A stretch of DNA of 64,000 nucleotides, taken from assembly GCA_003513765.1 (NCBI GenBank), contig DONT01000008.1, positions 1 through 64,000 of the forward strand, written 5' to 3'. This stretch comes from Jeotgalicoccus sp. (GTDB taxonomy: Bacteria > Bacillota > Bacilli > Staphylococcales > Salinicoccaceae). A program made the translations under genes and the position numbers. Shown here one piece after another: positions 60,927 to 64,000 of this stretch; position 1 is the stretch's first letter; each line of letters opens with the position of its first letter. Below the pieces are notes generated by a model. That model was not told where the DNA came from, did not search any database, and was given only the letters and a program-made list of their open reading frames with translations.

Positions 60927-62075
60927 ATGATTACTTTAATAAAAAATGCTGAAGTTTATGCACCGGAAAGTTTAGGCAGACAATCTATTCTAATATTCAA
61001 CGATAAAATAGCGAAAATCGGAGATATTAATGAAAAATCAGTTACTGGTATTGGTGTGGATTACAAAATCATTGATGCTGGCGGAGATATCATTACACCT
61101 GGCTTTATCGATCCTCATATCCATCTCGTCGGCGGCGGCGGAGAAGGCGGATTTGCAACGCGCACACCGGAAGTTCAGCTCAGTGATCTGATTCAATCAG
61201 GCATTACTTCAGTTGCAGGACTTCTTGGAACAGACGGAACAACACGCCATCTGGAATCGCTGCTCGCAAAAGCGCGGGGACTTGAAATTGAAGGTATCTC
61301 TACATATATTTATACGGGGAATTACGATGTGCCGACGCCGACGATTACCGGAAGTGTAAAAGACGATGCGATTTTAATCGACAAGGTAATCGGTACTGCA
61401 GAAATCGCAATATCAGACTCACGTTCGGGACAGCCGAGTGTACACGAACTGGCGAAGATAGTCGGACAGACAAGAGTCGGGGGTATGTTGAGCGGTAAAG
61501 CGGGCATTACACACTTCCATACAGGACCTGGAAAAGCATACTTATCGATTCTGCATCAGCTGCTTGATGAATATGAACTGCCCGCCTCAAACCTGCATGT
61601 CACACATGTCACACGCAGTAAGGCACTTTTTGATGACGCGATAAAACTTGCTTCACGCGGTGCTTTTGTTGATATTACGGCAGATGAAGAAACGTTTGAA
61701 TGGATTGCGTATTATAAAAAGAACAAGGGTGATATGTCTAAATTGACCATCTCATCAGACGGCAACGGGAGTCTGCCGGTATTTAATGAAGCTGGCGAGT
61801 TGCTGGGCTTAGGCGTAGCGAGTACACGAACGATGTATGAACAAATAGTTAAGACGATAAAAGCGGGAGAGCTGACGGTCGAAGAAGTATTGAGACTGGT
61901 CACAGCGAATACCGCAGAAGCATTGAAGCTTAAAAACAAAGGTGTAATCGCAGAAGGTTTAGATGCAGATATACTTATATTGTCTAAAGACACATTTGAA
62001 ATCGAGCACGTCATCGCTAAAGGGCAGCACATGATTGAAAACAAAGTGGTTATTGTGAAGGGGACGTTTGAGTAG
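60927..62075 (+). CDS. iadA: Beta-aspartyl (isoaspartyl) dipeptidase
   Basis: A 382-residue amidohydrolase that removes isoaspartyl residues from dipeptides, a repair or nutrient-salvage role. Metal and active-site motifs: PGFIDPHIHLVGGGGEGG, ITHFHTGPG, LHVTHVTRS and the catalytic Asp in TISSDGNGS. Length matches IadA. AGGAGATG precedes the ATG, and the gene lies 21 bases after the BASS gene. Confidence 0.92.
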   Translation: MITLIKNAEVYAPESLGRQSILIFNDKIAKIGDINEKSVTGIGVDYKIIDAGGDIITPGFIDPHIHLVGGGGEGGFATRTPEVQLSDLIQSGITSVAGLLGTDGTTRHLESLLAKARGLEIEGISTYIYTGNYDVPTPTITGSVKDDAILIDKVIGTAEIAISDSRSGQPSVHELAKIVGQTRVGGMLSGKAGITHFHTGPGKAYLSILHQLLDEYELPASNLHVTHVTRSKALFDDAIKLASRGAFVDITADEETFEWIAYYKKNKGDMSKLTISSDGNGSLPVFNEAGELLGLGVASTRTMYEQIVKTIKAGELTVEEVLRLVTANTAEALKLKNKGVIAEGLDADILILSKDTFEIEHVIAKGQHMIENKVVIVKGTFE

Positions 62076-62153
62076 ACTGTTTTTAATTTATTTAACAGAA
62101 TAATTAGAATTTTATCATCTTCAGAGTATAATAGAATACAAGGAGATGATGAC

Positions 62154-63455
62154 ATGAAGAATCAAAATTTTAAGCAGACTGTTTACGTCGATCAGTTCAC
62201 TAACGGTACTTTAGATCCAAGCGAAGAAATGTCATTCCACGTTAAGAACAACGGTAATATTGTTGCGAATACTGCACCCGGCTGCTGGGGACCAATGATT
62301 ACTCCGGAACTGAAAGGCGGTCACGAAGTCACAAAACCTGTGTATGTTGAGGGTGCTGAGGTTGGGGATGCGATTGCGATTAAAATTAACTCAATCAGAG
62401 TGACTTCGACAGCAACAGCGTCAGGGCACGATATGCCGATGGATGGCCGCTTTAACGGGGATCCATTTGTAGCAGGTGTCTGTCCAAACTGCGGAGCAAA
62501 GAATCCTAAAACAGTAATTAAAGGAATTGGACAGGGCGCAATAAGATGTGTGGTATGTGATGAAGACGTGACACCATTTACATTCACTAATGCTTATACG
62601 ATTGTCTTTAACGAAGAGAAATCACTAGGTATTACTTTAAATAAGGAAGCCGCTGAGAAGATCGCTAAAGATGCAAAAGAATACATGAATACACCGGAGA
62701 ATTCTATTCAAAACCCGGTTGTTACATTTGCACCACATGATATTGTTGGTGCGGTGGCCAGGGTTATCCCATTTTTAGGACAGCTCGGTACAGTGCCGAA
62801 AAGTGCTTTTCCGGATTCACATAATGCCGGTGACTTTGGTCAGTTTTTAATCAATGCACCTCATGAATATGCAAAAACAGTTGAAGAACTGGAAGACAGA
62901 ACCGATGGTCATATGGATATAAACAGAGTGAGAGAAGGCGCAATTATTTTATGTCCTGTTAAAGTTCCAGGCGGCGGTGTGTATCTTGGTGATATGCATG
63001 CCATGCAGGGAAACGGTGAAATTGCAGGTCATACAACAGATGTTGCCGGTATTGTCGACTTGAATGTAAAAGTATTAAAAGGATTGGATATTGACGGTCC
63101 AATTCTCTTGCCAATAGAGGAAGACTTACCACCTGTTGCCAAGCCGTTTACAGAGAAAGAAATTGCTAAAGCTAAACAGCTTGCTGCAGAATGGAATGTC
63201 GATAAGCTGGAATCATCATATCCGTTATCATTTGTTGGAACAGGTGCAGCTTTGAATGAAGCGACAATGAACGGACTGGACAGAGCTGCTAATTTCTTAG
63301 GGATAGAAATTACAGAAGTAATGAACAGAGCAACAATTACGGGTTCAATCGATATAGGACGAAATCCGGGTGTGGTTACAGTAACGTTTCTGGTTCCAAT
63401 GACCATGCTTGAAAAAGTGAAGCTGGATATGATTGCGGAAGAACATTACAGCTGA
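62154..63455 (+). CDS. Acetamidase/formamidase family protein with a zinc-ribbon insert
   Basis: A 433-residue amidase that releases ammonia from formamide or short amides (FmdA/AmdA family). Core motifs include GCWGPMITPE, HDMPMDGRFNGDP, VPGGGVYLGDMHAMQGNGE. Between about residues 108 and 147 are CPNC and CVVC pairs, which look like a zinc ribbon. AAGGAGATG precedes the ATG. It follows iadA by 78 bases and would supply ammonia from amides along with it. Confidence 0.85.
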   Translation: MKNQNFKQTVYVDQFTNGTLDPSEEMSFHVKNNGNIVANTAPGCWGPMITPELKGGHEVTKPVYVEGAEVGDAIAIKINSIRVTSTATASGHDMPMDGRFNGDPFVAGVCPNCGAKNPKTVIKGIGQGAIRCVVCDEDVTPFTFTNAYTIVFNEEKSLGITLNKEAAEKIAKDAKEYMNTPENSIQNPVVTFAPHDIVGAVARVIPFLGQLGTVPKSAFPDSHNAGDFGQFLINAPHEYAKTVEELEDRTDGHMDINRVREGAIILCPVKVPGGGVYLGDMHAMQGNGEIAGHTTDVAGIVDLNVKVLKGLDIDGPILLPIEEDLPPVAKPFTEKEIAKAKQLAAEWNVDKLESSYPLSFVGTGAALNEATMNGLDRAANFLGIEITEVMNRATITGSIDIGRNPGVVTVTFLVPMTMLEKVKLDMIAEEHYS

Positions 63456-63490
63456 TTAATAAAAATTTAAAAGAGTCTGAAGAAATTTAA

Positions 63491-63526
63491 AGCCCGCTTA
63501 TCTCTATGTGATAAGCGGACTGTTTT
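63491..63526 (+). terminator. Terminator between convergent genes
   Basis: CCGCTTATC (63494-63502) pairs perfectly with GATAAGCGG (63510-63518); T's follow at 63521-63525. Confidence 0.8.
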
Positions 63527-63546
63527 GCTGGTTAAATTATAGATAA

Positions 63547-64000
63547 TTACTTGGCTGATAATTTAACTGCAGTTCTATATAGTAGTTCGGTTCCTGTTGA
63601 AATATCTGCATACATAGAGAACTCTTTAGGATCATGACTGATACCGTCTTTTGACTGAACAAATATCATAGCGATTTTAGCATCATTTGCGAGTGAAAGC
63701 GCATCATGAAAAGCTCCGCTTACGAGTTCGGGAACTTCACTTAAATTCATTGACTGACTTTCAGATCTCATAACATTTAAGACTTCATCGTTACATGACT
63801 CCGGACGGATATTAGTATCTTCTGATACAGTGTATTCTAAATTATTCTTTGCAGATATTTCATCAATCTTTTCTTTCATTTGGGACTCATACTGATTTCT
63901 TCTATTAAGATCTATATCTCTTAAATCGATAGTGAAAGTTACCTTATCAGGAACAATGGCACGCGCATTAGGATGTACATTTATATTACCTACAGTTCCA
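63547..64000 (-). CDS. M20-family Zn hydrolase (carbamoylase/allantoate amidohydrolase-like), 5' part outside window
   Basis: Only the C-terminal ~150 residues are inside the window; the frame runs off the end at 64000 with no start in sight. Motifs of the hydantoinase/carbamoylase (HyuC/AllC) group are visible: VPDKVTFTIDLRDID, SGAFHDALSLA with the metal-binding His, and SKDGISHDPKEFS. It cleaves N-carbamoyl amino acids or allantoate, so it could act after the dihydropyrimidinase at 27008. It is convergent with the formamidase gene. A frame start at 63879 is an internal Met, not the true start. Confidence 0.85.
   Translation of the reverse strand, partial: GTVGNINVHPNARAIVPDKVTFTIDLRDIDLNRRNQYESQMKEKIDEISAKNNLEYTVSEDTNIRPESCNDEVLNVMRSESQSMNLSEVPELVSGAFHDALSLANDAKIAMIFVQSKDGISHDPKEFSMYADISTGTELLYRTAVKLSAK

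Overview
The window looks like chromosomal DNA from a low-to-moderate GC Gram-positive of the family Staphylococcaceae, probably a halotolerant relative of Staphylococcus such as Jeotgalicoccus or Salinicoccus. The genus is an inference from gene content: a staphylococcal-type molybdenum cofactor cluster, PhoPR, CydDC, an MpfA-like CNNM protein, an ScdA-like protein, strong AGGAGG ribosome sites with frequent TTG/GTG starts, and acidic surface lipoproteins. No rRNA, tRNA, insertion sequence or CRISPR array was seen.

Layout. 0.2-3.7 kb: a TAXI-type TRAP transporter operon. 3.9-8.3 kb: two orphan family-5 solute-binding lipoproteins flanking a 41-bp tandem repeat array and the C-terminal remnant of a third paralogue. 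8.4-12.1 kb: small lipoprotein, acetyltransferase, LOG-family protein, a hypothetical, and a degenerate ScdA/RIC homologue. 12.1-15 kb: a 42-bp hairpin repeat array and phoPR. 15.1-21.5 kb: molybdenum cofactor genes moeB-moaB, moaC (reverse), moeA-mobB-moaE-moaD-mobA-moaA, with a third repeat array of 41-bp units. 21.5-24.7 kb: cydDC. 24.7-28.4 kb: an mpfA-like gene with an unusual leader, two paralogous membrane/coiled-coil proteins and a dihydropyrimidinase.

28.5-38.9 kb is an AT-rich defence island: an unknown membrane protein, type I restriction genes hsdR-hsdM-hsdS, a tyrosine recombinase, an inverted start-less second hsdS, and a single-gene PD-(D/E)XK nuclease-helicase. Two in-frame inverted-repeat pairs (17 bp exact; 27 bp with one mismatch) link the expressed and silent hsdS copies. 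This reads as a phase-variable restriction-modification switch able to make up to four specificities, with the recombinase inside the invertible segment. It is the most exciting locus here.

38.9-51.7 kb is accessory metabolism: nucleoside hydrolase, gamma-glutamyltransferase, M20 peptidase, several GNATs, TspO, GrpB-like, hydrolases, an erythromycin-esterase-like lipoprotein and a frameshifted S41 peptidase. 51.8-56.5 kb: a P1B-4-like metal ATPase, a broken small gene and a run of small membrane proteins. 56.5-64 kb: SDR, CynX-type MFS exporter divergent from a LysR regulator, which leads into a BASS transporter, isoaspartyl dipeptidase, formamidase and, convergent, a partial M20 carbamoylase-like gene. 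This last cluster and the hydantoinase at 27 kb suggest salvage of nitrogen from amides and ureides. Several promoters carry CcpA-like cre motifs overlapping the -35 region.
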